Shown here: piece by piece, positions 1 through 8,665 of the stretch | Numbering within the stretch: the stretch's first letter is position 1 | Layout of the letters: every line of letters starts with the position of its first letter | Source: Paenibacillus sp. J31TS4 | Lineage (GTDB): Bacteria > Bacillota > Bacilli > Paenibacillales > NBRC-103111 | Reading direction: 5' to 3' | Assembly: GCF_018403265.1 (NCBI RefSeq) | Contig: NZ_BOSI01000007.1 | Coordinates: forward strand, 43,671 to 107,670 | Length of the DNA stretch: 64,000 nt | The notes under the pieces: generated by a model | What the model saw: the letters and a program-made list of their open reading frames with translations, nothing else | The model's database searches: none | Told to the model about the DNA's origin: nothing | Position numbers and translations under genes: made by a program

Positions 1-517
1 CCGCATGGCGGCTCAGCACCTCGTCCGCCCAGGCAAGCACCTCTTCCCGGGGGCCGAATTCGAGCATAAGATAGAGGAACCGGACGCCGCCTCCCATCTC
101 GAGAATGCCATACAGATTGTCCGGCTTGCCCTCCTCGAACGCTTCGCGGAACCACGGCTGGTTCCGGTAATGCGAGAGCCCGAAGTACGAGCGAAAGAAG
201 GGCGCCTCCCGGCTCACTTCAAAATCCTCGTAATCGTGGTTTCCGATGCAGACCAGGAGAGGGAGCCCGGCGTCCGTGACGATGTCCATGCAGCGGCGGG
301 CCCATTGGAATTCCTGTTCGTTCTTGCCGACATCGACGATATCGCCGAGATGGACGACGGCCTTGATACTTAGCGCCGCTGCATTGTCGACGATCCAGCG
401 CGCCATCTTTTCCACCAGGTCTGAATAGTAGCGGTTGGCATACTGCGTATCCGGGATAAGCACGACCGAAAAATCGAAGTCGGTCTCCGGACGGAGGGAA
501 TCGGTAGGAGTAGTCAT
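1..517 (-). CDS. metallophosphoesterase, calcineurin-like (3' end outside window)
   Basis: Reading the minus strand from the ATG at 517 gives a protein beginning MTTPTDSLRPETDFDF whose frame stays open to the window edge, so about 172 residues are visible and the C-terminus is missing. It has the ordered metal-binding motifs of the calcineurin-like phosphoesterase fold: PDTQY near residue 23, HLGDIVD near 59 and GNHDY near 95. These bind a dinuclear metal centre in family members that hydrolyse phosphomono- or diesters. No signal peptide is visible, so it is probably cytoplasmic. The substrate cannot be told from sequence. The gene points off the window, away from the acetyltransferase. Confidence 0.85.
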   Translation of the reverse strand, partial: MTTPTDSLRPETDFDFSVVLIPDTQYANRYYSDLVEKMARWIVDNAAALSIKAVVHLGDIVDVGKNEQEFQWARRCMDIVTDAGLPLLVCIGNHDYEDFEVSREAPFFRSYFGLSHYRNQPWFREAFEEGKPDNLYGILEMGGGVRFLYLMLEFGPREEVLAWADEVLSRHA

Positions 518-834
518 AAGCATTCACCAGCCTTCTTCATGGTAGAGAGTCGGGCTCATTATAGCACAAGTTGATAGGGGAAATATGCCAGTTTTGGAAC
601 TGATTAGCCTCACAGCGCCTGCAATTGGCAGCCGATGGACAGACCCAGCAGCGGCGCGGATGAAAGCGGTGACAGCCAGGTGGTTTCGCCCAAATTTGAA
701 AGTTTTCTAAACAATTTTTGAATTTTTTGCTCGATTTTCGCGATAACTGTTGTAAAATATAAGTACAGAATATGCGTCGAGAGAGAATAGGAATAGGATA
801 GGTTACCTAAACCATGCTGCGGGGAGAGACAGAC

Positions 835-1257
835 ATGATCGTACGTTCGTTTCATTTGTCGGATTATTTCTCGGTCAATCGGCTCCTGGAAGACGTCCTC
901 TCGGAGGAATGCTACACGGAGACGATGAAGGCGTTCAGCAGACAGCTCTCGCTTGACAGCCAGCTCGTCCTCGTAGCGACCGAGCAGGATGCGGTTGTCG
1001 GCATCATCATCGGCACCATCGACGATAACAAGGGCTACTATTACCGCGTCGCCGTCCATTCGGACCACCGCCGCAAGGGCATCGGCAAAGCGCTGATCCA
1101 ACGGCTCAAGGAACGGTTCATTACGCGCAAGGTCAGCCGCATCCTCGTGACAGTCGATGCGCACAACGAGCCGGTACTGCCGCTCTATCAGGCAGTCGGC
1201 TACGACATGGGCGACTTCGCCAAGCCCGACAAACCGCTTGGCATCGTGAATGGTTAA
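835..1257 (+). CDS. GNAT family N-acetyltransferase
   Basis: A 140-residue protein with the GCN5-related acetyltransferase fold. The acetyl-CoA pyrophosphate-binding motif HSDHRRKGIGKAL lies near residues 80-92, preceded by the core strands ending VVGIIIGTI and followed by LYQAVGY in the last strand. Such proteins move an acetyl group from acetyl-CoA to an amine; the acceptor here is unknown. I chose ATG 835 over the in-frame ATG at 814 because GGGGAG at 821-826 gives a spacing of 8. A strong terminator at 1332 ends the unit, so it is probably transcribed alone. Confidence 0.85.
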   Translation: MIVRSFHLSDYFSVNRLLEDVLSEECYTETMKAFSRQLSLDSQLVLVATEQDAVVGIIIGTIDDNKGYYYRVAVHSDHRRKGIGKALIQRLKERFITRKVSRILVTVDAHNEPVLPLYQAVGYDMGDFAKPDKPLGIVNG

Positions 1258-1331
1258 CCCTCTTACCGATTAACGCCGCGAAGAATAGACGGCGTGAATC
1301 CTGCCTCGCTTCACCGGAAGCTCTTAAGGAG

Positions 1332-1378
1332 AGCATATCCGGCCGCCATTGCATTTGGCCGCCGGATATGCTTTTCTT
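1332..1378 (+). terminator. intrinsic terminator after the acetyltransferase gene
   Basis: A perfect 12-bp stem (AGCATATCCGGC at 1332-1343 against GCCGGATATGCT at 1361-1372) is followed by TTTCTT. Confidence 0.85.
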
Positions 1379-1455
1379 GCTATAACGGGTTCGTCCGCAC
1401 GCGGCCTATTGGCACGCCTTTGGACGAACCGGAAGGAAGCGGGAGGCGCGAGGGC

Positions 1456-2004
1456 ATGCGGGAGAACTGGAGCATTCACAGCTTGAAGCACGACGGCCGG
1501 CAGCACCGGACCTGGCACGAGAATCTCCGCGTGCCGGACGAGCTGCTGGCGGACGCTCACCGGGAGGAGTGCCTGCTCGTCCTCGTGAACGGACGGACGC
1601 CCGTCACGGAGGCCGACGGGACCACGTGGATTACGAGGACGCGGGCGGTCAGCTTTTTCAAGCCGGGATGGTGGTACAATATTGTCGCCCTTCCCATGGA
1701 GGGACGTCTCAGCTATTATTGCAACCTAGCTTCTCCGCCTGAAGTGGATGCGGCGGCTATCCGGTACGTCGATTACGATCTCGACGTGCTGGTATCGCCG
1801 GAGGGGCTGGTTACGATCGACGACGAGGACGAATACGAGCTGCACAGCGAGCGGTACGGCTATCCGGAGACGATCCGGGAGGCGGTGCGCACCGGGCTCG
1901 AAGAGCTGCTTGCGCGGATTCGGGAGGGAGCCGCCCCGTTCGGAGACGAGGAGGCAATCCGCCGCTACCTAGCGCTCTTCCCGGACGAACAAGCGGCGGA
2001 CTAG
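1456..2004 (+). CDS. DUF402 protein, Ntdp/YgaC-like nucleoside tri-/diphosphatase
   Basis: 182 residues, the usual length for the UPF0374/YgaC group of DUF402 proteins. From memory it resembles B. subtilis YgaC throughout: IHSLKHDGRQHRTW at the start, TWITR near residue 57, YYCNLASP near 95 and YVDYDLDVLV near 110, with DDEDEYELHS after it. The acidic residues in the last blocks bind metal in this fold. The S. aureus member Ntdp hydrolyses nucleoside tri- and diphosphates. I chose ATG 1456 because GGGAGG at 1441-1446 gives a spacing of 9 and the family's N-terminus begins here; the open frame extends further upstream. A second, more divergent DUF402 protein lies at 30580. Confidence 0.82.
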   Translation: MRENWSIHSLKHDGRQHRTWHENLRVPDELLADAHREECLLVLVNGRTPVTEADGTTWITRTRAVSFFKPGWWYNIVALPMEGRLSYYCNLASPPEVDAAAIRYVDYDLDVLVSPEGLVTIDDEDEYELHSERYGYPETIREAVRTGLEELLARIREGAAPFGDEEAIRRYLALFPDEQAAD

Positions 2005-2102
2005 GCGCAGGTGGACGGCACGCCTGCTCGGCAAGCCGAAAGACCGCTCTCGGGTAGAGCGGACAGCAGGAATTAAGGGACTGACGCGAGGGAGGAACGC
2101 AA

Positions 2103-2540
2103 GTGAAGGAAGTAACCATTTATACGGACGGCGCATGCTCGGGCAATCCGGGCCCGGGCGGATGGGGAGCAATCCTCTTTTTCAACGGACACCGGAAGGA
2201 GCTGTCGGGCGGCGAAGCGCATACGACCAACAACCGGATGGAGCTGCAGGCGATGATCTCGGCGCTCGAGCAGCTCAAGGAGCCATGCCAAGCGGCGATC
2301 TACAGTGACTCGGCCTATGTGGTGAACGGCTTTCAGAAGAATTGGGTCGGCGGCTGGCAGCGAAACGGCTGGATGAACAGCAAGAAGCAGCCCGTCGAGA
2401 ACCAGGACTTGTGGAAGCGGCTCTTGGAGCTGATGAAGGTGCACAACGTAAGCTATATCAAAGTAAAGGGCCATGCAGACAACGAATTCAACAACCGCTG
2501 CGATTTTCTCGCGCGGGAAGCGATCAAGCAGATGAGATAA
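2103..2540 (+). CDS. rnhA: ribonuclease HI
   Basis: 145 residues starting at GTG 2103, with GGGAGG just upstream. It cleaves the RNA strand of RNA-DNA hybrids, for example R-loops and primer remnants. All four catalytic acidic positions of the family are visible: TDGACSGN, NNRMEL, SDSAYV and GHADNEFNNRCD, and the length matches bacterial RNase HI. It ends 12 bases before queG, whose ribosome-binding site overlaps the end of this gene, so the two are probably cotranscribed. Confidence 0.95.
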   Translation: MKEVTIYTDGACSGNPGPGGWGAILFFNGHRKELSGGEAHTTNNRMELQAMISALEQLKEPCQAAIYSDSAYVVNGFQKNWVGGWQRNGWMNSKKQPVENQDLWKRLLELMKVHNVSYIKVKGHADNEFNNRCDFLAREAIKQMR

Positions 2541-2552
2541 GGAGGATGCGGG

Positions 2553-3983
2553 ATGAACGGGAACCGGCGGACAGAGAACACAGACATCAGAGAGCAGGAA
2601 AACCGGAAGCGAAACGGCGGCACCGTTCCTCCCGCTGCCTTCCTGAGGGAGAACGATGCCGGCGCAGGAGGCAGCTGGCAAGCCGAAGAGCGGACGGGGA
2701 CCGGTTCGGGCGCGGCCATTGGCGGTGACGCAGGACCAGGGACGGGCCCTGAGCCCCATGCCGGGGGCGGGATGCCCCCGGAGAGGGATCCCGCATTCTG
2801 GGAGCGGCTGAAGGAGGAGATCCGGTCGGCGGCCCCCGAGCTCGGCATCGACAAGATCGGCTTCACGACGGCGGACCCGTTCTTGGAACTGAAGGACATA
2901 CTGTACCGCCACCGGGAGGCTGGCCGCGAATCCGGCTTCGAGGAGCCGGATATCGAGAAGAGGGTTCATCCCGAACTGCTCTTCGACCGTCCGCGGTCGA
3001 TTCTCTCCATCGCGGTCGCCTATCCATCGAAGCTGCACAATCCGCCCCGCTCGGAGCCGGGAGCCTACCGAGGCATTCTGTCCCGCTCGGCTTGGGGCAA
3101 GGACTATCATCATGTGCTGCGCGACCGGTTGGCGAGGCTCGAAGCCTTCATCCGAAACCGGGTGCCGGACGCCCGGCTGGAGAGCATGGTCGATACCGGC
3201 GCGCTCGTCGACCGCGCGGTGGCGGAACGGGCCGGCATCGGCTGGACGGGCAAGAACTGCGCCGTCATTACGCCGGAATGGGGCTCCTGGGTGTACCTGG
3301 GGGAGATGATTACCAATCTCCCCTTTGCCCCGGATACCCCCGTTACGGAGGACTGCGGCGACTGCACGATCTGCATCGACGCCTGCCCGACCGGGGCACT
3401 GGTCGGGCCGGGTCAGCTCAACTCGGGCAGCTGCGTCTCGTTTCTGACACAGACCAAGGGGCTCGTTCCCGACGAATTCCGCGAGAAGATCGGCAACCGG
3501 CTGTACGGCTGCGACACCTGCCAGATCGTCTGTCCGAAGAATAAGGGCAAGCATTGGTCGCACCATGCGGACCTTGCGCCCGATCCCGAAATCGTCAAAC
3601 CGCTGCTCAAGCCGCTCCTGACGCTTGGCAACAAGGAGTTCAAGGAGCGGTTCGGCAGCTCGGCCGCGGCCTGGCGGGGCAAGAAGCCGATCCAGCGCAA
3701 CGCCCTGCTTGCGCTCGGCAACTTCAAAGACCGGAGCGCCGTACCGATAATAATAGAGACTATGCGATCGGATCCCCGCTGGGAGATCCGGGGGACAGCT
3801 GCCTGGGCGCTCGGCAAGATCGGCGGGGAGGAAGCGCTGCAGGCGCTGCGGCAGGCGGCGGAGGACGAGACGGATGAGCGAGCGGCCGAGGAGATCGCCA
3901 AGGCGCTTGTCCGTCTGGACGGCGAAGCGGGGGAGCGGGAGGACCGCTCCCGGGCGTCAGCCCACGGAGAGGCGGCTGATTAG
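2553..3983 (+). CDS. queG: epoxyqueuosine reductase QueG with long N-terminal extension
   Basis: QueG reduces epoxyqueuosine to queuosine in tRNA, using cobalamin and two [4Fe-4S] clusters. The core starts near residue 80 (WERLKEEIRSAAPELGIDKIGF), as in other QueG proteins. The ferredoxin-type cysteines are visible in CGDCTICIDACPTGAL and CDTCQIVCPKN, and a HEAT-like repeat tail (ALLALGNF, AAWALGKIGG) follows. The unusual part is the first ~73 residues, which are Gly/Arg/Glu-rich and low in complexity. The upstream start at 2553 has AAGGAGG right behind rnhA; an in-frame ATG at 2772 with GGGGGCGGG before it would give a protein of normal length. I report the longer form but am not sure of it. 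Confidence 0.92.
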   Translation: MNGNRRTENTDIREQENRKRNGGTVPPAAFLRENDAGAGGSWQAEERTGTGSGAAIGGDAGPGTGPEPHAGGGMPPERDPAFWERLKEEIRSAAPELGIDKIGFTTADPFLELKDILYRHREAGRESGFEEPDIEKRVHPELLFDRPRSILSIAVAYPSKLHNPPRSEPGAYRGILSRSAWGKDYHHVLRDRLARLEAFIRNRVPDARLESMVDTGALVDRAVAERAGIGWTGKNCAVITPEWGSWVYLGEMITNLPFAPDTPVTEDCGDCTICIDACPTGALVGPGQLNSGSCVSFLTQTKGLVPDEFREKIGNRLYGCDTCQIVCPKNKGKHWSHHADLAPDPEIVKPLLKPLLTLGNKEFKERFGSSAAAWRGKKPIQRNALLALGNFKDRSAVPIIIETMRSDPRWEIRGTAAWALGKIGGEEALQALRQAAEDETDERAAEEIAKALVRLDGEAGEREDRSRASAHGEAAD

Positions 3984-4182
3984 ATCGGCTGTGTGCCAGC
4001 GTTGCGCCCTTGCCGGCTTAGAAGGTGCTGCGTGCCGGCATGCGGCCGCGCGGCTGTTTGCCGGACAGACCTATGTTCCCCCGAGCGGAGGGCCTTCCAG
4101 CCTCCTGGCCGGAACCGCCGCATCAGGCGAGGCTGTCCCCCGCAGAGGGAGAGGACGGGACTTATGATGGGGGAATGCATCC

Positions 4183-5214
4183 GTGAGATATATTCAAATC
4201 GACGCCGTAGAGCCGGGGCAGTATCTCGGCAAGACTATCTTTAACGGAAACGGGACGGTTATGCTCGCCGAGGGTGTGCAGCTGACCGTGTTCATGATCA
4301 ATACGCTGCGCCGGATCGGCGTCACCATGCTGTTCATCCAGGATCCGGGCTTCGCGGACCTGAAGGTCGAGGAAGCGTTGACCGAGGAGACGAAGCGAAA
4401 CGTCATGCAGCGGATGGGGGAGACGCTCGAGGCGTTCCGCTCCGGCAGGGAGCTGCCGATGCGCTCGATGAGCCTATCGATGGACCGGCTCATCGAGGAG
4501 CTGCTGGAGAAGAAGGAGATCATGCTGCAGCTGACGGATATCCGCACCCGCGACAATGAGCAATACCTACACGCGCTTAACGTGTGCACGATCGCCGTGC
4601 TGATGGGAGCGCAGCTCGAACTGACGCACGTCCAGCTCAAGGAGCTGGCGATCGGCGCTCTGCTGCACGATGCCGGCAAGGTCGAGGAAGGGCACGACGA
4701 CGAGGCTGAGGACATGCGGAAGCATCACACCTGGCGGGGCTTCGAGCTGCTGAAGGCGAAGAAGCACTTCAGCCTGCTCGTGGCGCACGTCGCCTTTCAG
4801 CACCACGAGACACTGGACGGCGAGGGCGTGCCGCGCGGGCTCGGGGGCGAGCAGATTCATCTGTACGCCAAGATCGTCGCCGTGGCGAACACGTACGACA
4901 ACCTGCTGAACCGGGAGGGAGAGGACGGCCGCCGCCTTCTGCCGCACGAGGTGACCGAGCATTTGATGGGGATGGCCGGAACGAAGCTCGACCGGGAGCT
5001 GGTCATAGCGTTTCTACGCATGATCTCCATCTATCCAACCGGCATCTCGGTACGGCTGTCCACCAAGGAGACGGGCGTAGTCGTCGGCCAGCATCGGGGG
5101 CTTCCGGGCCGCCCGATCGTGCGCGTCATCCAGAAAAGAGACGACGAGCTCGAGTACCGGGAGGTCGATCTGGCCCGGCATACAACGACGTTTATCGAGG
5201 CCGTTCTTTCCTGA
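4183..5214 (+). CDS. HD-GYP-type phosphohydrolase domain protein (GVP variant)
   Basis: 343 residues from GTG 4183, with GGGGGA at 4168-4173. The N-terminal ~110 residues form a small alpha/beta region seen in many HD-GYP proteins. The C-terminal half carries the metal-binding HD motif LLHDAGKVEEG, then HHTWRGFELL, HVAFQHHETLDGEG and a trailing IVAVANTYDNLL. Family members with the full motif hydrolyse cyclic di-GMP. Here the signature GYP is GVP, so the metal ligands are kept but the tyrosine is lost. No membrane segment or receiver domain is seen. It stands between queG and a well-formed promoter at 5225. Confidence 0.85.
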   Translation: MRYIQIDAVEPGQYLGKTIFNGNGTVMLAEGVQLTVFMINTLRRIGVTMLFIQDPGFADLKVEEALTEETKRNVMQRMGETLEAFRSGRELPMRSMSLSMDRLIEELLEKKEIMLQLTDIRTRDNEQYLHALNVCTIAVLMGAQLELTHVQLKELAIGALLHDAGKVEEGHDDEAEDMRKHHTWRGFELLKAKKHFSLLVAHVAFQHHETLDGEGVPRGLGGEQIHLYAKIVAVANTYDNLLNREGEDGRRLLPHEVTEHLMGMAGTKLDRELVIAFLRMISIYPTGISVRLSTKETGVVVGQHRGLPGRPIVRVIQKRDDELEYREVDLARHTTTFIEAVLS

Positions 5215-5224
5215 TGTCTCCTAT

Positions 5225-5253
5225 TTGTATCCAGTTAGCGGACATGCTATGAT
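5225..5253 (+). promoter_or_regulatory. sigma-A type promoter for yneF-folE
   Basis: TTGTAT at 5225-5230 and TATGAT at 5248-5253, with a 17-base spacer. Predicted start about 70 bases before the yneF start codon. Confidence 0.7.
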
Positions 5254-5332
5254 AGTGCAGGACCTATGTCCGGTGGCAGGCGCTGCTCGCCGGATTGGAT
5301 AGACGAAACATATTTTATGAGGTGAAACAGGC

Positions 5333-5548
5333 ATGAGCTGGTACAACTATGTCATTCCCATCGTCACGCTGCTGATCGGCGCGGTGCTGGGCTTCCTGGC
5401 CGGCGTGTATTACTTGCGCAAGCAGATGGAAAAGATGCAGAGCGATCCCGAGATGCTGCAGAAGATGGCCAAGCAGATGGGCTACAACATGAACAAGCAG
5501 CAGATGCAGCGCGTGCAGCAGATGATGAAGAAGCAGAAGTTCAAATAG
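5333..5548 (+). CDS. yneF: UPF0154 / YneF family small membrane protein
   Basis: 71 residues: one hydrophobic membrane segment (about residues 5-28, [20 protein letters not shown]) followed by a basic, Met/Gln-rich tail containing [27 protein letters not shown]. This layout is that of UPF0154 (YneF in Bacillus), whose function is unknown. The N-terminus is short, so the tail is most likely cytoplasmic. It is followed 46 bases later by folE and probably shares its promoter. Confidence 0.85.
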   Translation: MSWYNYVIPIVTLLIGAVLGFLAGVYYLRKQMEKMQSDPEMLQKMAKQMGYNMNKQQMQRVQQMMKKQKFK

Positions 5549-5594
5549 ACAAAACAAAGATAGAGAACCGGATAGGTACAGGGAGGGTGCAAGC

Positions 5595-6185
5595 ATGCCG
5601 TTTCAAGAATACCGCAATGAATTGGTCGCGGAGAACCGCGAGAAGATCGAAGGCCACGTCAGGGAAATCCTAAGGCTGATCGGGGAGGACCCCGAGCGGG
5701 AAGGCCTGCTCGACACGCCGGCCCGTGTCACCCGGATGTACGAGGAAGTATTCGCAGGCTACAATGTTGACCCGCGCGATGTGCTGGGCGTCACGTTCGA
5801 CGAGCACCACGAGGAGCTCGTCATCGTCAAGGACATCATCTACTACAGCCAATGTGAGCACCATATGGCGCCGTTCTTCGGCAAGGTCCACATCGGCTAC
5901 ATCCCAAGCGGCAAGATTGCCGGCCTGAGCAAGTTCGCCCGTCTCGTCGACGCCGTGACGAAGCGGTTGCAGGTGCAGGAGCGGATCACCTCAGAGGTGG
6001 CCGATATTATCGAGGAAGTGCTGCAGCCGCACGGCTGCATGGTTGTCGTCGAGGGAGAACATCTGTGCATGTGCGCCCGCGGAGTGAAGAAGTACGGAAG
6101 CTCGACCGTCACTTCGGGCGTGAGAGGCGTCTTCCGCAACGATGCCGCGCTTCGGACCGAATTCCTGTCGCTTCTGAAGTCCTAA
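5595..6185 (+). CDS. folE: GTP cyclohydrolase I (FolE type)
   Basis: 196 residues. It converts GTP to 7,8-dihydroneopterin triphosphate, the first step of tetrahydrofolate synthesis. The zinc-binding and catalytic blocks are intact: [10 protein letters not shown] near residue 82, [10 protein letters not shown] near 108, RLQVQERIT near 123 and [13 protein letters not shown] near 154. The start at ATG 5595 has GGGAGGG upstream. No other folate gene is adjacent, so it is not part of a folate cluster here. A bidirectional terminator follows at 6238. Confidence 0.96.
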   Translation: MPFQEYRNELVAENREKIEGHVREILRLIGEDPEREGLLDTPARVTRMYEEVFAGYNVDPRDVLGVTFDEHHEELVIVKDIIYYSQCEHHMAPFFGKVHIGYIPSGKIAGLSKFARLVDAVTKRLQVQERITSEVADIIEEVLQPHGCMVVVEGEHLCMCARGVKKYGSSTVTSGVRGVFRNDAALRTEFLSLLKS

Positions 6186-6232
6186 CGATACGCCTGCCGA
6201 GGGAGAGGGTTCCCTTCCGGCCGGCCCCACGA

Positions 6233-6270
6233 AAAAGCCTCCTGCCGCAGACGCGGCGGGAGGCTTTTGT
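6233..6270. terminator. bidirectional terminator between folE and the dismutase gene
   Basis: Stem GCCTCCTGCCGC (6238-6249) against GCGGCGGGAGGC (6254-6265), with A-rich sequence on the left and T-rich on the right, so it can end transcription from both converging genes. Confidence 0.85.
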
Positions 6271-6408
6271 TCGTTTTCCTGGGCCCGCTTCTATGGAAGC
6301 AATGCCGGCCGGAAGAGCAGCGATGCCGGCGAGGCGGGAATGGGCGACAAGCGGTCTTCTTGAGTATGGCCCCGGAGTCTTGTCGAAGCCCTATGGCTGC
6401 GTGTCCGG

Positions 6409-7638
6409 TCAGTACGGATGCCATTTCAGCATGCGGGCCGCCGAGAACCGCTCGTTCACATGCCCCCAGTTGATTGTGTGCCACCAAGCCTCGATGTACG
6501 GCTTGCGCTCGTTTTTGTACTTCAGGTAGTATGCGTGTTCCCAGACGTCTAGGACGAGGAGCGGGATGACGTCCCACTGCGACAGGTTCTGGTGCTTCTC
6601 CGCCTGGAGAATCTCCAGCCGGTGGCTGCGAGGGCTCCATACGAGGATCGCCCAGCCGCCGCCCTCCACCTTCTCCGCCGCTTCGGAAAAATGCTTCTTG
6701 AACGCCGCGAAGCTGCCGAAATCCCGGTTGATCTGCTCGGCGATCGGGCCCGTCGGCTTGCCGCCGCCGCCCGGCTTCATAATATTCCAGAAGATCGTGT
6801 GCAAGTAATGCCCGGCTCCATTGAAAGCCGCCTCCCGCTCCCAATGCTTGATGAGCTCGAAATCGCCGGACTGCCGCGCCTTGGCCATCATTTTCTCCGC
6901 CTTGTTCAGCCCTTCGACGTAAGATTGATGATGCTTGTCGTGATGCAGCTTCATCGTCTCGGCGTCGATATGGGGCTCCAGAGCGTCGTACGCATAAGGA
7001 AGGGGTGGAAGCGTATGGCCGCCGATCGGAACCGGCTTCTGGTCAGGCACGGGGGGCTGGGACCATTGGCCTTCGGCGGTCAGGTTCATCGATGCCGCTT
7101 CCCGGTCGGCCGCCTCCTCCTTCGTACGCAGCTCCTCGAACGCGGACAGCGAGACCTTGGCTTCGCCGGGATAAGGAACATAGGCCTCCTGCTGGGCTAT
7201 CTCCGGCGTGATCTGATAGCGGGCGAGGAAGCTGTCCAGCACGCCGAGGAAATACTCGGATTCCCGGATGATGTGCTGCACGACCACCTGCGCTGTCGGG
7301 TTCGCGGCAATCGGTGCGCTGTGAAACGCCATGTAGCTCAGCTGGCTGACGAACAGCCGGGACTGCAGGAGAGACGTATACATGAGCTGCTCGACCTGGG
7401 TCTGCATGTAGGGAGACAGGCTGCCGGGCGTCCGGACGACCGCTTCTATGTACTGGACGGCCGTATTCTCGGTCTGCGCAAAGACGGGCTCCCATTCCTT
7501 GAGCAGCCGGACGTACTCCGGCTCCAGATTGGGCACGAGGGCGCGGATAACCTCCGTATGCTCCTTCTCCTGCATCTTCCAGAAGCGGATCTCTTCCAGC
7601 ACGCGAAGAGGCATCAGCGCCCCGTAGACAGTGAGCAT
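6409..7638 (-). CDS. DUF2935-like domain fused to Fe/Mn superoxide dismutase
   Basis: 409 residues. The C-terminal ~200 residues are a complete Fe/Mn superoxide dismutase, which converts superoxide to peroxide and oxygen: PLPYAYDALEPHID, LHHDKHHQSYV, AGHYLHTIFWNIM, GGGWAILV and LVLDVWEHAYYLKY supply the three His and one Asp metal ligands. The N-terminal ~185 residues (from MLTVYGALMPLRVLEEIRFW) are helical, with His/Glu spaced as in the DUF2935 helical bundle, and are not needed for a normal ~200-residue dismutase. ATG 7638 was chosen because AAAGGAGG precedes it at good spacing; the frame is open further upstream. No signal peptide is visible. The role of the N-terminal part is not known to me. 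Confidence 0.9.
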   Translation of the reverse strand: MLTVYGALMPLRVLEEIRFWKMQEKEHTEVIRALVPNLEPEYVRLLKEWEPVFAQTENTAVQYIEAVVRTPGSLSPYMQTQVEQLMYTSLLQSRLFVSQLSYMAFHSAPIAANPTAQVVVQHIIRESEYFLGVLDSFLARYQITPEIAQQEAYVPYPGEAKVSLSAFEELRTKEEAADREAASMNLTAEGQWSQPPVPDQKPVPIGGHTLPPLPYAYDALEPHIDAETMKLHHDKHHQSYVEGLNKAEKMMAKARQSGDFELIKHWEREAAFNGAGHYLHTIFWNIMKPGGGGKPTGPIAEQINRDFGSFAAFKKHFSEAAEKVEGGGWAILVWSPRSHRLEILQAEKHQNLSQWDVIPLLVLDVWEHAYYLKYKNERKPYIEAWWHTINWGHVNERFSAARMLKWHPY

Positions 7639-7786
7639 TGGCGAATTCCTCCTTTGGGCATGGGCTGCCGGTGTCCGGCGGTCCATTGTGCACTATTGCC
7701 ACTCTATGAAGCGGGCGGGAACGTTATGCGCGTGTCCGCCTCGGAAAAAATGCAGGAGCCGGAGGTCCGGAAAACGGGTTGAACGC

Positions 7787-7815
7787 TTTACCGGATAGCG
7801 GTGATCGGGTATACT
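7787..7815 (+). promoter_or_regulatory. sigma-A type promoter for the iclR-type gene
   Basis: TTTACC at 7787-7792 and TATACT at 7810-7815, with a 17-base spacer, about 100 bases before the start codon. Confidence 0.7.
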
Positions 7816-7918
7816 AGGTGTAACGAGGTTTCACCCCTTGAAACTTTACAGGCCGAATGCGGCCCGATTCAAAGTCCGCCCGCGAGGGGCGGGTGCCGAG
7901 AGGCGGAGGATGTTGGCA

Positions 7919-8665
7919 ATGGAAGACAATACGAAACTGACCGTCCGCGCAGTTGAGCGGGCGTTGGATATTTTGCTATGCTTCACCGATTCTTCGGATT
8001 TGAGCCTGACGGAGATTGCGACGCGGGTCGGGCTGCACAAGAGTACGGTGCACCGGCTGCTCGCTTCCCTTGAGGGCAAAGGCTTCCTGGTGCGCAATGC
8101 GGGGACCGACCGCTATCGGCTCGGCCTGCGCGTCTGGGAGCTGGCCGCCGGCATGTCGCAGACGGACGACCCGGCCATCCTGCTCCTGCCGGAGATGGAG
8201 CGGCTGCGCGATGTGCTGGGCGAGACCGTTAGCTTGTACGTGCGCGACGGACTCGAGCGGATCCGCATCCAGGCGGTCCAGAGTCTGCAGGCGATTCGCC
8301 GCGTCGCGCCGGTCGGCGCGCGCCTGCCGCTCTACGTAGGCGCGTCGAGCAAGGTGCTGGTCGCGTTCGGCGATCCCGCCGTGACGCAGGAGCTGCTCGC
8401 CTCCCCCGATTGGCCGGAGGGCTGGGACCGGGCGCAGCTGCTGCAGCAGCTGAGAGAGACGCAGCTGCTCGGCTACGCGACGAGCGTGGAGGAGCGGGAG
8501 GCCGGAGCGGCCGCTATCGCGGCGCCGGTGTTCAACCGCGCGGGCAAGCTCGTCGCCGCGGTGGCCGTATCCGGACCAGCCAACCGGCTCACTCCGGAGC
8601 GGATGCAGGAGGCGGCGCCGGACGTGCTGGAGACGGCGGGGCGGATGGGCAAGATGCTCAAGTAG
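7919..8665 (+). CDS. IclR family transcriptional regulator
   Basis: 248 residues. The N-terminus is a winged helix-turn-helix (VRAVERALDILLCF, LSLTEIATRVGLHKSTVHRLLASLEGKGFL) and the rest is the IclR effector-binding domain (GETVSLYVRDGLERI, LPLYVGASSKVLVAF, REAGAAAIAAPVFNRAGKLVAAVAVSGP). Family members usually control catabolic genes next to them, but here the neighbours are a dismutase and the mhq locus, so the target is not evident. ATG 7919 is preferred over ATG 7910 because GGAGG at 7905-7909 abuts the latter but is 9 bases from the former. Confidence 0.88.
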   Translation: MEDNTKLTVRAVERALDILLCFTDSSDLSLTEIATRVGLHKSTVHRLLASLEGKGFLVRNAGTDRYRLGLRVWELAAGMSQTDDPAILLLPEMERLRDVLGETVSLYVRDGLERIRIQAVQSLQAIRRVAPVGARLPLYVGASSKVLVAFGDPAVTQELLASPDWPEGWDRAQLLQQLRETQLLGYATSVEEREAGAAAIAAPVFNRAGKLVAAVAVSGPANRLTPERMQEAAPDVLETAGRMGKMLK

